The notes: generated from the sequence alone by a model not told the origin. A stretch of DNA of 50,813 nt from Nitrospirota bacterium (GCA_030682135.1 JAUXQT010000061.1:1-50813); one strand, 5' to 3'; counted from the first letter of the stretch, positions 35,849 to 46,125 are shown. Numbers and translations are program-made.

Positions 35849-36189
35849 ACCTAGTCCCTCCTTCATAAAAATAACAACCGAAATAACCGATGGACACTAG
35901 TTTAAGTACGATGAATGAACAGAAACGGTTTCAGAGATCCTCCAATCACGAGCGATGGGTTTCGCCACCTCCTTTGCTCTCTCTCGCGTTGAGTCCCTCG
36001 ATTGAGAATCGTTGTCAAAAAGTTCCGTCATGGTACTGAAACCGCGAAACACTGTCAAGGAAATGTTTCCCCTGTGGATAGATTCGAATTTCATCATAAT
36101 AATGATTAATAATCAAATATTTATGACGACTAGCGCACTTAAAATTTTTACCATATTTGAGCGCTCGGCTCGCATCTATTAGAAAATTC
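35849..36189. other. Intergenic region with AT-rich stretch
   Basis: About 340 bp between the exported-protein operon and the M16 peptidase end. It holds the promoter at 36030-36058 and a leader of roughly 180 nt. From about 36080 to 36180 the sequence is strikingly AT-rich compared with its surroundings and includes the small inverted repeat TGATT-AAT-AATCA (36103-36115). I see no convincing gene; a 66-codon frame at 35897-36097 is not supported. Confidence 0.5.
36030..36058 (-). promoter_or_regulatory. Sigma-70 promoter for the exported-protein operon
   Basis: The minus strand carries a perfect TTGACA (36058-36053), a 17-bp spacer and TACCAT (36035-36030, 4 of 6 consensus). Transcription would start about 175 bp upstream of the gene at 35848, leaving a long untranslated leader. 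Confidence 0.55.
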
Positions 36190-37443
36190 TCATCTATAAG
36201 ACTGGAGCGTGCCTGGTGCGAGAGGGCCCAAGCCGGTGATAGCGAGCGAATCCACATTGAAAAATTGACGGCCCACGTTGAACATCTGCTCTTCGCTCAC
36301 ACGATCGATGCGCGCCAGCATATCGTCCAGCGACGTATGCTTTCCGTATGTCAATTCGTCCTTGGCCAATTTGCTCATACGGCTATGCGAACTCTCCAGA
36401 CTCAACATGAGGCTGCCCTTCATCTGGACCTTCGCCCGCTCAAGCTCTTTTCCGACAACGCCCTTGCTCCCCATCCGTCTGACTTCACGGCAGACGAGAT
36501 CCACCACACGATCCACTTCTTTCGGTCTGGTCGCTGCATAGACAGTGATCATGCCGCCGTCAGAATAGCCGGACAAGTAGGAGTAGATGGAATAGACGAG
36601 ACCTCGTTTCTCACGGACTTCCTGAAATAATCGCGAACTCACACTGCCCCCCAACACACTGTTCAGCGCATACAGGGCATACCGATCCTGATGTCCGGCG
36701 GGAACGCCTTTGAGGCCTAGACACAGATGGACTTGCTCCAACTTCTTCTTCTTCAGCAGGACACCGCCGCGCAAGTCAGGAGGACGGCGCCCGTTGGCAG
36801 GAGCCGCCTTGGCAGATCGGCCCTTGCCGAAATACTTTGCGACCAAGAGATCAAGCTTGTCCTGCTCAAAGTTTCCGGCGATCGACACCACGGTCTGGCT
36901 CGAATCGTAGTGGGCCTCGATATAGCTCAACAGATCCTGGCGTCGCAGTCCTCTGACCGTTTTCTCCCGGCCCAAGATAGAGCGACCGAGCGGATGACGC
37001 CCCAGCACTTGCCCCATGTGGAGCTCTTGCACGAGATCTTCCGGATCGTCCTGCACCATGCGGATTTCTTCCAGGACGACCTGTTTTTCTTTTTCGATGT
37101 CTTTGGGTACGAATCGGGAATGGTGAAACAGGTCGGAGAGGAGCTCTAAGGCTTGAGGCAGCTGCTGATCCAGCACCTTCACGTAATAGGTCGTCGTCTC
37201 ACGCGAGGTGAAGGCATTCATCTCTCCGCCGAGTGCGTCGATTTCACGCGAAATCTCGGCGGAGGAACGCTTGCGCGTTCCCTTAAAGAGCATGTGCTCG
37301 ATAAAGTGGGAATAACCAGCTTGGGGAGGCTGCTCGTCCCGCGACCCGGTGTTGACCCATACACCGACGGTCACCGACTTCAACGTCGGCATCCGCTCGG
37401 TTACGACCCGCACCCCGTTGTCCAGGACGAGCTTGCGATACAA
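36190..37443 (-). CDS. M16-family zinc peptidase
   Basis: 417 residues of the pitrilysin-like (insulinase) fold. The inverted zinc motif is H46-F-I-E49-H50 and the distal Glu ligand lies 76 residues on, at about E126 in 'LEEIRMVQDDPED', as expected. The C-terminal inactive half has 'RLFQEVREKRGLVYSIYSY' with the substrate-binding Arg and Tyr. These bacterial enzymes digest short peptides in the cytoplasm or periplasm; no signal peptide is seen, so cytoplasmic action is likely. It follows pnp by 5 bp, a common arrangement. Confidence 0.92.
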   Translation of the reverse strand: MYRKLVLDNGVRVVTERMPTLKSVTVGVWVNTGSRDEQPPQAGYSHFIEHMLFKGTRKRSSAEISREIDALGGEMNAFTSRETTTYYVKVLDQQLPQALELLSDLFHHSRFVPKDIEKEKQVVLEEIRMVQDDPEDLVQELHMGQVLGRHPLGRSILGREKTVRGLRRQDLLSYIEAHYDSSQTVVSIAGNFEQDKLDLLVAKYFGKGRSAKAAPANGRRPPDLRGGVLLKKKKLEQVHLCLGLKGVPAGHQDRYALYALNSVLGGSVSSRLFQEVREKRGLVYSIYSYLSGYSDGGMITVYAATRPKEVDRVVDLVCREVRRMGSKGVVGKELERAKVQMKGSLMLSLESSHSRMSKLAKDELTYGKHTSLDDMLARIDRVSEEQMFNVGRQFFNVDSLAITGLGPLAPGTLQSYR

Positions 37444-37448
37444 GGCAG

Positions 37449-39566
37449 TTACCCGGCTGATGGATCAGGCGTAGCGGCCCCAGCCGGAGCCGGCATGGCT
37501 TCCTTGCGGCTCAGGCGGATCTTCCCTTGACGGTCCACTTCCATGACCTTCACCAAGATTTGATCCCCTTCCTTCACCTCGTCCGACACCGCCTGGACCC
37601 GATGGTGCGCCAACTGCGAGATATGCACCAGTCCGTCGGTTCCCGGAAGGACCTCGACAAACGCGCCGAAATCCATGATCTTTCGAACCGTGCCCATGTA
37701 GATCTTTCCGATCTCGACCTCTTCGGTGATCCGGCTGATCATTTCCTTGGCCTTCTCGGCCGAAGCGCCGTCGACCGACGCGATCGTCACGGTTCCGCTG
37801 TCATCGACATTGATCTTGACCCCGCAATCCGCAATGATGCCGCGGATCGTCTTGCCGCCCGGCCCGATGATTTCACGGATCTTGTCCTGCTTCACCTTCA
37901 TCGTGAAGATCCTGGGCGCGTAAGCCGACAGGGTGGTTCTCGGCGCTTGGAGAGCTTTCTCCATACAACCAAGAATGTGTAAACGACCGGCTTTCGCCTG
38001 CTCCAACGCCTTCTGCATCAAGGCCGACGTAATCCCGCCGATTTTGATATCCATCTGGAGGGCCGTGACGCCCTGCCTGGTTCCGCAGACCTTAAAGTCC
38101 ATATCACCCAGATGATCCTCGAGCCCGAGAATATCGGAGAGAATCATGACCCGGTCGCCCTCTTTGATCAATCCCATCGCGATCCCGGCCACGGCTTTGC
38201 TGACCGGCACGCCGGCATCCATCAACGCAAGGCTCCCGCCACAGACGGTCGCCATCGACGACGACCCATTGGATTCAAGGATGTCCGACACGATACGAAG
38301 CGTATAGGGAAAGGCGTCCTTGCTCGGAATCACCGGGGCCAGCGCCCGTTCCGCCAATGCACCATGCCCCACTTCCCGGCGTCCCGGCGAGCGAAGCGGC
38401 CGCGCTTCACCGACACTGAACGGCGGAAAATTGTAATGGAGCATGAAGGTCCTCATGTACTCCCCTTCCAACGCATCGATCCGCTGTTCGTCGTCCGAGG
38501 TCCCCAAGGTGACCACGGCTAAACTTTGGGTCTCGCCTCTGGTGAAAATCGCCGACCCATGTGTCCTGGGCAATGCGCTGACTTCGCAGGTGATCGCACG
38601 GATATCGGCCGGGCCACGTCCATCCGCCCGAGATCCCTTCTCCAGGATCATGTTCCGGACCTCGGTATATTCCAACTCATGGAACACCAGCTTAACGTGA
38701 CGCTCCCGATTCGGATCGTCTGCGCTCTTGAGTTTTTGGACCGCGTCGTTCTTGACCTCGTCCAACCGCTCCTGCCTGGCCGCTTTGTTGGGGATCATGA
38801 TGGCATCGCGGATACCTTGCGCCACCAGCGTCTTCACTTGCGCCGCAAGTGCGTTGTCGATCTGCTCCTTCGCCACCTTCCGCTTCGGCTTGCCGGCAAG
38901 GGCTTGCAGTTCGCGAATCTTGGCCACAATCTTCTTGATCTCGCTATGGGCGAGTTCGATCGCTTCAAGCATGATGGCTTCGGACAGTTCGTTCGCCCCT
39001 GCTTCGACCATCATGACCGCATCGGCCGTCCCCGCCACTACGAGGTGCAACTCGCTCTTCGCCACCGTCTCAAGATCAGGGTTGATCACGAACTTGCCGT
39101 CCAGCCGCCCGATCCTCACGCCCGCGATCGGATTATCGAACGGAATATTTGAAACGGTCAGGGCGGCAGAGGAGGCGATAATGCCGAGGATATCGGAGGA
39201 GCCGGTCTGATCGGCCGAAAGAACTGACGCAATGACTTGGGTCTCGAAGTAATAGCCCTCGGGAAAGAGCGGACGGAGTCCCCGATCGATCTGCCGGCTG
39301 GTCAGCACGGCCTTTTCCGATGGACGCGCTTCCCGCTTGAAATACCCGCCGGGAATCTTTCCGGCTGCGAATGATTTTTCCTGATAATCGACCGTGAGGG
39401 GGAGAAAATCGATGCCTGGCTTGGCAGTCTGTGACGCAACAGCCGTCGCCAAGACAACCGTGTCGCCGTACGTAGCCCAAATCGAACCGTCTGCTTGTCG
39501 TGCCACACGACCGGTCTCGAGTCGCAAGATGCGCCCGGCAACCTCTATTTCAACTGTGTGTACCAT
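37449..39566 (-). CDS. pnp: Polyribonucleotide nucleotidyltransferase (PNPase)
   Basis: 705 residues with two RNase PH domains (N-terminal 'AVASQTAKPGIDFLPLTVDYQEKSFAAGKIPGG', C-terminal 'EYMRTFMLHYNFPPFSVGE...RREVGHGALAERAL'). A KH domain ('IREIIGPGGKTIRGI') and an S1 domain ('GTVRKIMDFGAFVEVLPGTDGLVHISQL') follow. It degrades RNA 3' to 5' with phosphate as trimer, and in many bacteria it autoregulates through its leader hairpin. It lies downstream of rpsO with a hairpin in the 148-bp gap. Confidence 0.97.
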   Translation of the reverse strand: MVHTVEIEVAGRILRLETGRVARQADGSIWATYGDTVVLATAVASQTAKPGIDFLPLTVDYQEKSFAAGKIPGGYFKREARPSEKAVLTSRQIDRGLRPLFPEGYYFETQVIASVLSADQTGSSDILGIIASSAALTVSNIPFDNPIAGVRIGRLDGKFVINPDLETVAKSELHLVVAGTADAVMMVEAGANELSEAIMLEAIELAHSEIKKIVAKIRELQALAGKPKRKVAKEQIDNALAAQVKTLVAQGIRDAIMIPNKAARQERLDEVKNDAVQKLKSADDPNRERHVKLVFHELEYTEVRNMILEKGSRADGRGPADIRAITCEVSALPRTHGSAIFTRGETQSLAVVTLGTSDDEQRIDALEGEYMRTFMLHYNFPPFSVGEARPLRSPGRREVGHGALAERALAPVIPSKDAFPYTLRIVSDILESNGSSSMATVCGGSLALMDAGVPVSKAVAGIAMGLIKEGDRVMILSDILGLEDHLGDMDFKVCGTRQGVTALQMDIKIGGITSALMQKALEQAKAGRLHILGCMEKALQAPRTTLSAYAPRIFTMKVKQDKIREIIGPGGKTIRGIIADCGVKINVDDSGTVTIASVDGASAEKAKEMISRITEEVEIGKIYMGTVRKIMDFGAFVEVLPGTDGLVHISQLAHHRVQAVSDEVKEGDQILVKVMEVDRQGKIRLSRKEAMPAPAGAATPDPSAG

Positions 39567-39672
39567 CTGAGTCTCCTCTGGTTAGGCCCCACAGATGCCC
39601 ACAGAGAGGGACTTGAGCGATGAGGAACACTCCAGCCTCTGTCCGTGTTCACCTGTGCGACTGACGACTACG

Positions 39673-39708
39673 GTCCCGCTGTTGCGCCTCCTGGCGCGAC
39701 AGCGGGAC
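39673..39708 (-). promoter_or_regulatory. Stable hairpin in the rpsO-pnp gap
   Basis: A 16-bp inverted repeat GTCCCGCTGT.GCGCC/GGCGC.ACAGCGGGAC with one mismatch and a 4-nt loop lies 7 bp after the rpsO stop and about 105 bp before pnp. No T-run follows on the minus strand, so it is not a normal terminator. In E. coli an RNase III-cleaved hairpin in this same gap mediates pnp autoregulation, and this may be its counterpart. Confidence 0.6.
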
Positions 39709-39714
39709 GGAATA

Positions 39715-39984
39715 CTATTTCCTGATGCCCAATCGCTCGATCACTGCACGGTACCGCGCATCGCTGACGCCACGAAGGTAGTCGAGCAACCGCCGACGGC
39801 GGCCGACCAAGAGCAGCAGGCCACGCCTCGAGTGATGATCCTTCTTGTGGGTCTTGAAATGCTCCGTCAAATACGTGATCCGGGTGGTCAACACCGCGAT
39901 CTGGACTTCCGGTGAGCCGGAGTCCGTCTCATGCTGCTGATACTGCTTGATCAATTCAGTTTTTGCTTCTTTGAGTAATGCCAT
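39715..39984 (-). CDS. rpsO: 30S ribosomal protein S15
   Basis: 89 residues from ATG 39984, with AGGAAGG upstream; this is the standard length. It contains '[40 protein letters not shown]' and ends '[13 protein letters not shown]', the full S15 signature. It binds the central domain of 16S rRNA. An upstream in-frame ATG (40017) would add 11 non-conserved residues. Confidence 0.97.
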   Translation of the reverse strand: MALLKEAKTELIKQYQQHETDSGSPEVQIAVLTTRITYLTEHFKTHKKDHHSRRGLLLLVGRRRRLLDYLRGVSDARYRAVIERLGIRK

Positions 39985-40024
39985 GGTTTCCTTCCTGTTC
40001 CTTTCCGTCATCCGCAACGAACGC

Positions 40025-40981
40025 TTATACGTCCTGATCGATTAATACCTTCTCCACCTTGAGCGCATCTCCCGCGTTCGCCGGACACTTCCCGATCGCA
40101 ATCAATCGTCCGTCGATATCATGGATGCGAACCGGCATATGTGGCTGGCGCTCGCCAGCAGCCGCCCCTTCCCAACGCAAGATTTTCCCCGCAGGCACTG
40201 GCGCGCCATGCCGCACGCGATCAGAGGTCTGTTCATCCACCACCGCCAGCGCAAACCGGCTTAACGACAGATCCAGCGACAACAGATCGTCCCCCAACCG
40301 GCCGAGGGCATGACGGGTGGCCACCTCGTCGATCGTCAGCGCCTGCTCGATCGTCAAGGGCCCCACTCGCGTTCGCTCCAACGCCAACATGTGACCACCG
40401 ACACCTAAGGCTGCTCCAATGTCGGCGCACAACGTCCGCACATAGGTCCCTTTGGAGCAGACGATACGCAACGCCACATCCCGCCCCTCGATCCCCAACA
40501 CCTCAAGGGTGTGGATGACAATGGTTCGGGCGTCCCGTGCAATCGTTTTGCCCGCACGAGCGGACTTATAGAGAGGAACGCCTGCGACTTTTACCGCCGA
40601 ATACATCGGGGGAACTTGCTCAATCGGTCCGAGAAATCGACCGACCGCTTCATGGATCGCCGCCGATGTCAGTTGTTCCGTCGCCTGCCTGGCGAGGACC
40701 GTTCCCGTCGCATCCTGCGTGTCGGTGGTTTCGCCGAGTCGAAGCATGGCACAATATTCTTTATCCCACTCAACGAGATATTCGGCAATACGGGTTCCCC
40801 GCCCGATCAGCACGGGCAAAACTCCCGTTGCGGCAGGATCGAGGGTGCCGGCATGACCGACCTTCACTCCGCCGAGAAGATGCCGCACCTTCGCGACGAC
40901 ATCGTGAGAGGTCCACCCTGCTTCTTTTTTGATGATCAGTACGCCGTCGACCACGGCACAGCTCTGCGCGAGATCCATCAT
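40025..40981 (-). CDS. truB: tRNA pseudouridine-55 synthase TruB
   Basis: 318 residues from the ATG pair at 40981/40978, 13 bp after rbfA; upstream in-frame starts lie inside rbfA. The catalytic Asp is D48 in '[18 protein letters not shown]'. '[23 protein letters not shown]' and '[17 protein letters not shown]'-like elements follow, with a C-terminal PUA-like domain. It forms Psi55 in the T-loop of tRNAs. Confidence 0.95.
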   Translation of the reverse strand: MMDLAQSCAVVDGVLIIKKEAGWTSHDVVAKVRHLLGGVKVGHAGTLDPAATGVLPVLIGRGTRIAEYLVEWDKEYCAMLRLGETTDTQDATGTVLARQATEQLTSAAIHEAVGRFLGPIEQVPPMYSAVKVAGVPLYKSARAGKTIARDARTIVIHTLEVLGIEGRDVALRIVCSKGTYVRTLCADIGAALGVGGHMLALERTRVGPLTIEQALTIDEVATRHALGRLGDDLLSLDLSLSRFALAVVDEQTSDRVRHGAPVPAGKILRWEGAAAGERQPHMPVRIHDIDGRLIAIGKCPANAGDALKVEKVLIDQDV

Positions 40982-40994
40982 CACGTCCCCGATA

Positions 40995-41420
40995 CTACGA
41001 ACTCGTCTTCTCTTCGGACGACCCGCCCTCGGCCTCCGTATCGACGTGGAGCGCGTCCAGCAACTGCAACACACGATCGCCTCTCGGCCCGCTGACATCC
41101 TTGGCAAAGACGATTTCCGGCAGATACCGAAGCGAGAGTCGTCGACCTAGCTCACCTCGGATAAATCCGCTGGCTTGCTCCAACCCGACAAAGACGTTCC
41201 GCTCTTCGTCTTTCGTGCCCATGGTCGTCACAAACACACGAGCGATCCGCAGATCGCTCGTCAGCTTGACGTCGGTCACCGTCACGGACTGCACACGGGG
41301 GTCCTTGATCTTCCGCATGAGGATATCGGCCACTTCCATGCGGATTTGATCTGCCACACGATCAGCCCGATGATATCCAGTCTTGGCCACCGTGCACTCC
41401 ACCAGGCATGCCGCCGTCAC
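40995..41420 (-). CDS. rbfA: 30S ribosome-binding factor A
   Basis: 141 residues with the KH-type RbfA fold: 'ADRVADQIRMEVADILMRKIKDPRV', 'VTVTDVKLTSDLRIARVFVTTMG', and 'GFIRGELGRRLSLRYLPEIVF'. It assists late 16S rRNA maturation and cold adaptation. An acidic Glu/Ser-rich tail follows. The start overlaps the DUF503 gene by 4 bp. Confidence 0.94.
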   Translation of the reverse strand: MTAACLVECTVAKTGYHRADRVADQIRMEVADILMRKIKDPRVQSVTVTDVKLTSDLRIARVFVTTMGTKDEERNVFVGLEQASGFIRGELGRRLSLRYLPEIVFAKDVSGPRGDRVLQLLDALHVDTEAEGGSSEEKTSS

Positions 41421-41704
41421 AACAATTCCACACGAGACTGGACGACTTCCACGGCTGGGACGCTCCGAATCAGGTTCAGCGCTTGGTCACACACTTGGTT
41501 GACGTATCGCCCTTCGTTGGCCACGCAGGCCAGCCCCAATACGGCCTTCTGCCACAAATCCTGCCCATCAACCTCAGCGACGGAGAGGTTGAACTTCTCA
41601 CGCAATCGGTCCTTGAGACTCAACAGCACCTGCCGCTTATCCTTCAACGACTGACTCCCAGGGATAAACAGCTCGACCGTACAGAGCCCGACAATGATAC
41701 CCAC
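41417..41704 (-). CDS. DUF503 (YlxP-like) protein
   Basis: 95 residues from a GTG start, matching the DUF503 family: 'GLCTVELFIPGSQSLKDKRQVLLSLKDRLREKFNLSVAEVD' and 'LGLACVANEGRYVNQVCDQAL'. This small protein is regularly encoded between infB and rbfA and is thought to act in ribosome-related processes, but its biochemical role is not established. An AAGGTG site lies in the 16-bp gap after infB. Confidence 0.9.
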   Translation of the reverse strand: MGIIVGLCTVELFIPGSQSLKDKRQVLLSLKDRLREKFNLSVAEVDGQDLWQKAVLGLACVANEGRYVNQVCDQALNLIRSVPAVEVVQSRVELL

Positions 41705-41720
41705 AGGGCAGACTCACACC

Positions 41721-44258
41721 TTAGAGCTTTGCGGCAATCTTATCGATCGCGTAGGCTTCGATGATGTCCCCGGACTTGATGTCGTTGAAATTCTCGACGC
41801 TGATTCCGCATTCGTAGCCCTGCTGCACTTCGCGGACATCGTCCTTGAAGCGGCGCAACGACCCGAGCTTGCCTTCGTAGACCACCACATTGTCGCGAAG
41901 CACCCGGACCCCGACCGCCGCGCGGCTAATCGTGCCGTCCACCACGTAGGCTCCGGCAATGACGCCAGCCTTGGACACCGTGAAAACCTGCCGCACCTCG
42001 GCCCGTCCCAGAATCCGCTCCTTGAGCGTCGGCTCAAGCAGCCCTTCCATCGCGGCCTTAATCTCGGTCATCGCGTCGTAAATAATGGTGTACTGCCGGA
42101 TGTCGACGCCTTGCTGTTCGGCCAGGGCGGAAGCCTTCGGCTCCGGCCTGACATTGAACCCGATTACGATGGCGTTCGACGCGGAAGCCAGCAATACGTC
42201 GGATTCCGTGATCCCACCCACACCGCTGTGAATAACGCGCAACTTAACCGCGGCAGTGGCAAGTTTTTCGACGCTGGCGGTCAGCGCTTCGGCCGACCCC
42301 TGAACGTCGGATTTAATTACCAATGCCAGCTCCTTCACGGAACCTTCTTTAATCTTGGCAAACAAATCGTCGAGGGTGACTTTCGCCGACCCCGACAAAT
42401 CAGTCGTTCGCTGCTTATGGGCGCGATCTTCCGCAATCTCTCGCGCAACCCGCTCATCCTTCACAACTTGGAAGACATCGCCCGCAGAAGGCACACCGGG
42501 AAGCCCGGCCACTTCGACAGGGATGGAAGGGCCGGCCGCCAACACCTTGGCTCCCGTGTGCGCTATCAATGCGCGCACTTTCCCGCTAAATACTCCGACG
42601 ACGAACACATCGCCGACGCGAAGCGTCCCGCTCTGAACCAGCACGGTCGCCACGGGGCCACGTCCTCGTTCCAGCTTGGCCTCCACCACAACACCCTTGG
42701 CCATCCGATGCGGATCCGCCTTAAGCTCCAGCACTTCGGACTGCAAAAGAATCATCTCCAGCAACGTATCCAAACCGGTCTTTTCCTTGGCTGACACCTC
42801 AACCATGATCGTATCCCCGCCCCAGGACTCGGAGATCAACCCATGTTCGGATAAGGCGTTCTTGACACGATCGACGTTCGAGCCGGGCTTATCGATCTTA
42901 TTGATGGCCACAATAATCGGAACGGCTGCGGCCTTGGCGTGGTTGATCGCTTCAATCGTTTGCGGCATCACGCCATCGTCCGCTGCCACGACCAGGATGA
43001 CGATATCGGTAATCTTGGCACCGCGACCGCGCATGGCGGTAAAGGCTTCGTGACCGGGCGTGTCCAGGAAGGTCACCTGCTTCCCGCGGACCGTCACCGT
43101 GTAGGCGCCGATATGCTGCGTAATTCCGCCGGCCTCGCCCTCCGCCACTTTTGTTTGCCGGATCGCATCGAGCAGCGACGTCTTGCCGTGGTCGACATGG
43201 CCCATGATCGTCACGACCGGCGGCCGCGACTCAAGTTGAGCGTCTTCCTCCGTCTGCACGACGGACTCCAACAACTCTTCTCCGACCTTCTCCGTCGAGA
43301 GATCGAGCTTGATCCCGTTCTCTTCCGCAATCATCACGGCCGCGTCCACATTCATCGTCTGATTGAACGTGAGCATCTGGCCCATATCCATCAACTTGCG
43401 CATAATATCGGCCGGGCGTTGACCGATCAGCTCGGCAAACTCCTTCACCGTCATACCAGCTGTAAACTTAAAACCCTTCCGCCGCGGCTTAGTCACTTCC
43501 CCTGGCGCGCTATGATGCACGTGCTTACCACGGTCGTCACGGCGTTGGTGCAATGGAATGGCACGAAGATCCTGCCAGCGAGCCGCATCCTCACGCAGTC
43601 GAAGCTCTTCTTCTTCCCGCGTACGGCCAGGCTTGCGAGCCTTCTTCGCCTTCTCTTTCAATCCCTCGGCCTGTAACTCTTCGAGAGAGAGGGGTTTCTT
43701 TTTTCCAGCAGTCAGATCAGGGCTGGGTGCGGCAGCAGGCTTGGCAGCAATAACTGGAGGCGGCGCAATCTGGGCTCCCGCAGCAGGCGTCAGATCCGGC
43801 ATCGGCGTCAACTCAGGATGCGGAGCGAGTGGTGTCTCAATAATGGGATGAGCCAACGCAGGACTGACGACAGGAGCATCGACGGTCGTTCCGCCGCTGC
43901 CGATCGCTTCAACGGCTGGCTGGGAAGCCACGACTTCAGCGGGCGGCTCGTCATCCCGCTTGCGTTTAATCAGAATCCGGCGCTTATCGGACTTAGCGGC
44001 ATCCTCCGCCACCGGAGCGGCCTGGGCCGACCCGGCCTTTGCCCCCGCGACAACCTTACCCCGACCGGCATCGGCTTCTTTGCCTGTTACTTTCGCGGCG
44101 GTTTTGGCTTTTGAACCGAGCTTTTCCAACGCTTTCTGCACCACGTCGTCCTCCAACGCACTACTGTGCGAAGCGACGGCGACGCCCATCCGCTTCAATT
44201 CAGGAATGAGTTCACGGTTTTCCATCCCGAGCTGCTTAGCCAATTCGTAAACGCGCAT
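41721..44258 (-). CDS. infB: Translation initiation factor IF-2
   Basis: 845 residues. N-terminal IF2N domain ('[25 protein letters not shown]'), then a Pro/Ala/Lys-rich linker and a second IF2N segment ('[25 protein letters not shown]'). The GTPase domain has '[16 protein letters not shown]' (about 350), '[15 protein letters not shown]' and 'NKIDKPGS'. Domains II-IV end in a C-terminal fMet-tRNA-binding domain. It positions initiator tRNA on the 30S subunit. Confidence 0.97.
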   Translation of the reverse strand: MRVYELAKQLGMENRELIPELKRMGVAVASHSSALEDDVVQKALEKLGSKAKTAAKVTGKEADAGRGKVVAGAKAGSAQAAPVAEDAAKSDKRRILIKRKRDDEPPAEVVASQPAVEAIGSGGTTVDAPVVSPALAHPIIETPLAPHPELTPMPDLTPAAGAQIAPPPVIAAKPAAAPSPDLTAGKKKPLSLEELQAEGLKEKAKKARKPGRTREEEELRLREDAARWQDLRAIPLHQRRDDRGKHVHHSAPGEVTKPRRKGFKFTAGMTVKEFAELIGQRPADIMRKLMDMGQMLTFNQTMNVDAAVMIAEENGIKLDLSTEKVGEELLESVVQTEEDAQLESRPPVVTIMGHVDHGKTSLLDAIRQTKVAEGEAGGITQHIGAYTVTVRGKQVTFLDTPGHEAFTAMRGRGAKITDIVILVVAADDGVMPQTIEAINHAKAAAVPIIVAINKIDKPGSNVDRVKNALSEHGLISESWGGDTIMVEVSAKEKTGLDTLLEMILLQSEVLELKADPHRMAKGVVVEAKLERGRGPVATVLVQSGTLRVGDVFVVGVFSGKVRALIAHTGAKVLAAGPSIPVEVAGLPGVPSAGDVFQVVKDERVAREIAEDRAHKQRTTDLSGSAKVTLDDLFAKIKEGSVKELALVIKSDVQGSAEALTASVEKLATAAVKLRVIHSGVGGITESDVLLASASNAIVIGFNVRPEPKASALAEQQGVDIRQYTIIYDAMTEIKAAMEGLLEPTLKERILGRAEVRQVFTVSKAGVIAGAYVVDGTISRAAVGVRVLRDNVVVYEGKLGSLRRFKDDVREVQQGYECGISVENFNDIKSGDIIEAYAIDKIAAKL

Positions 44259-44281
44259 GAGGATTTGACACCTGTTCTTCT

Positions 44282-45445
44282 TTACCCGGCATCCGACTCC
44301 GACTCTGCCCGAGCTTGTAATTCCTGTTCCCTGGCTTCTTGTTGCTGATGCAGCGCCTCGGTTTCCTCTGCCAATGCCGCCTTGATATCGTTATCCCGCT
44401 CGGCCTTTTCTTTTTCGTACTCCGTCGCGCTGATAATATCGATCTTCCAGCCGGTCAGGCGGGCTGCCAATCGCACGTTCTGGCCATTCTTTCCGATCGC
44501 TAACGACAGCTGAGAATCCGCCACGACGACCAACGCCGACTTCTTCTCCTCATCGACGCCGACCTTCTCAATACTCGCAGGATTCAACGCCTCGGCGATG
44601 AACACACGCGGATCAGAGGTCCAGGTAATGATGTCGATTTTTTCTCCGCGCAGCTCGCGGACGACGGCTTGAACCCGCGACCCCTTGATTCCCACACAGG
44701 CTCCAACCGGATCGACGGCTTTCTCGCGCGACGTCACGGCAATCTTCGTCCGATCGCCAGGTTCCCGCACAATCGACTTGATCTCGACGATCTTCTCAAG
44801 GACTTCAGGCACTTCCAATTCGAACAGCTTCGACACGAACTGGGGATGACTGCGCGTCAAGATGACCTGGACATCCTTGGGCGTCCGGCGCACTTCCAGG
44901 AGCATGGCCTTCACCCGATCGCCACGGCGATAGGTTTCCCGCGGAATCTGCTCCTGAATCGGCAACACCGCCTCCGTCTTGCCCAAATCCACCAGGTAGT
45001 TCCGGCGCTCCATCCCGAGAATGATGCCGTTGACCAGATCTCCCTGCCGCGTCGAATATTCCTTTTGAACCGCTTCCCATTCGGCCTCACGGACCTTCTG
45101 GAAAATCACTTGCTTGGCAGTTTGCGCCGCGATCCGTCCCAAGTCGCTCATCTCGATGACCGACCCGATCTCGTCACCGACCTCTGCCTCGCTATCGAAC
45201 TGGCGGGCTTCCTGTAGGGAGACCTCTGTTTTGGGATTGGCGACCACATCAACAATGGTCTTCTTCGACACGACGGAGATTTCACCGGTCTTGGAGTCTA
45301 TCTCGACCTGAATGTTCTCAGCCTGCCCGAAACGTTTCTTGGCAGCCATTTGAAGGGCCGACTCAATCGCCCCGATCACTCGGCTCTTCTCGATGCCCTT
45401 TGACCGACCAAGTTCGTCGATGACCGAAATCAATTCTCGATTCAT
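44282..45445 (-). CDS. nusA: Transcription termination/antitermination factor NusA
   Basis: 387 residues: NusA N-terminal domain ('[40 protein letters not shown]'), an S1 domain, and KH1/KH2 ('[28 protein letters not shown]' and '[24 protein letters not shown]'). It lacks the acidic repeats of gamma-proteobacterial NusA and instead ends in a Gln/Glu-rich tail. It binds RNA polymerase and modulates pausing and termination. Confidence 0.96.
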   Translation of the reverse strand: MNRELISVIDELGRSKGIEKSRVIGAIESALQMAAKKRFGQAENIQVEIDSKTGEISVVSKKTIVDVVANPKTEVSLQEARQFDSEAEVGDEIGSVIEMSDLGRIAAQTAKQVIFQKVREAEWEAVQKEYSTRQGDLVNGIILGMERRNYLVDLGKTEAVLPIQEQIPRETYRRGDRVKAMLLEVRRTPKDVQVILTRSHPQFVSKLFELEVPEVLEKIVEIKSIVREPGDRTKIAVTSREKAVDPVGACVGIKGSRVQAVVRELRGEKIDIITWTSDPRVFIAEALNPASIEKVGVDEEKKSALVVVADSQLSLAIGKNGQNVRLAARLTGWKIDIISATEYEKEKAERDNDIKAALAEETEALHQQQEAREQELQARAESESDAG

Positions 45446-45529
45446 AGCTCACTCTCCGGCAGCTGCCCTTGCAGCCACCATCCTAAAAGCAGCGATATGT
45501 CTATACCGCGGTAATCGACTCCCGTACCC

Positions 45530-46042
45530 CTAAAACGTGACGACGCGTCGCGCTTCAGCAATCGAGTCGAACTCAAGAATAACTGTCCGCTCAGGGCGCG
45601 CATCGCTCACCACGACCGTAATGCCCTGCTCACTCACTTCCGTCAACAGCCCGACCACACGCCACTGTCCGTCGATCGGCTGCTTGAGCTTGACGCTCAC
45701 CTCTTTGCCCACTGCCCGGCGATAATCCTGAACCCGCCTGAAGGCCCGATCCAGACCCGGCGAGGAGACTTCCAACGTATAAGTATGGGGAAACGGATCA
45801 GCCACATCCAAGGCCGGACTGATCTCGAGATGTGCACGCCCACAATCTTCTACCGTGACGCCGCCCACCTTATCGATGTACACGCGAACGACCGACCGCG
45901 TACCTTGCCCGACACAGACGACGTCAACTAATTCCAGACCCAAGGCCCACAGGATGGGCGACACCACTTCGCTGATGCGATCGACGACTGGTCGGAATTC
46001 CTTCACCGACACCCCTCGCCCTGCTTCTTTGGAGTCAATCAT
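45530..46042 (-). CDS. rimP: Ribosome maturation factor RimP
   Basis: 170 residues with the RimP N-terminal domain ('ISEVVSPILWALGLELVDVVCV', 'VRVYIDKVGGVTVEDCGRAHLEIS', 'YTLEVSSPGLDR') and a C-terminal SH3-like domain. It acts in 30S assembly. The ATG at 46042 has only a weak ribosome-binding site; GTG 46012, preceded by AGGGCGAGG, is a plausible alternative that would remove 10 residues. It opens the nusA-infB operon directly behind an intrinsic terminator. Confidence 0.9.
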   Translation of the reverse strand: MIDSKEAGRGVSVKEFRPVVDRISEVVSPILWALGLELVDVVCVGQGTRSVVRVYIDKVGGVTVEDCGRAHLEISPALDVADPFPHTYTLEVSSPGLDRAFRRVQDYRRAVGKEVSVKLKQPIDGQWRVVGLLTEVSEQGITVVVSDARPERTVILEFDSIAEARRVVTF

Positions 46043-46055
46043 TTCTAGAGATTAA

Positions 46056-46081
46056 ACAAAAAAGTGGGCCTGAGCCCACTT
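46056..46081 (-). terminator. Intrinsic terminator in front of rimP
   Basis: An 8-bp stem AAGTGGGC/GCCCACTT with a 4-nt loop (46062-46081). On the minus strand it continues into a T-rich run (46063-46058, followed by GTTT). It is a strong terminator for the aminotransferase gene at 46126. Because rimP starts only about 14 bp later, it could also act as an attenuator in the rimP leader. Confidence 0.8.
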
Positions 46082-46125
46082 CCAGTGCCGAGACCATAAC
46101 ATGCCCCCTATGCCAAAGCAAGAGC

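Noticed and set aside
35897-36097. A 66-codon minus-strand frame upstream of the exported-protein operon, with an inner ATG at 36031
   Set aside because: It overlaps the best promoter, lacks a suitable ribosome-binding site, and its composition does not look coding. It is treated as leader sequence.
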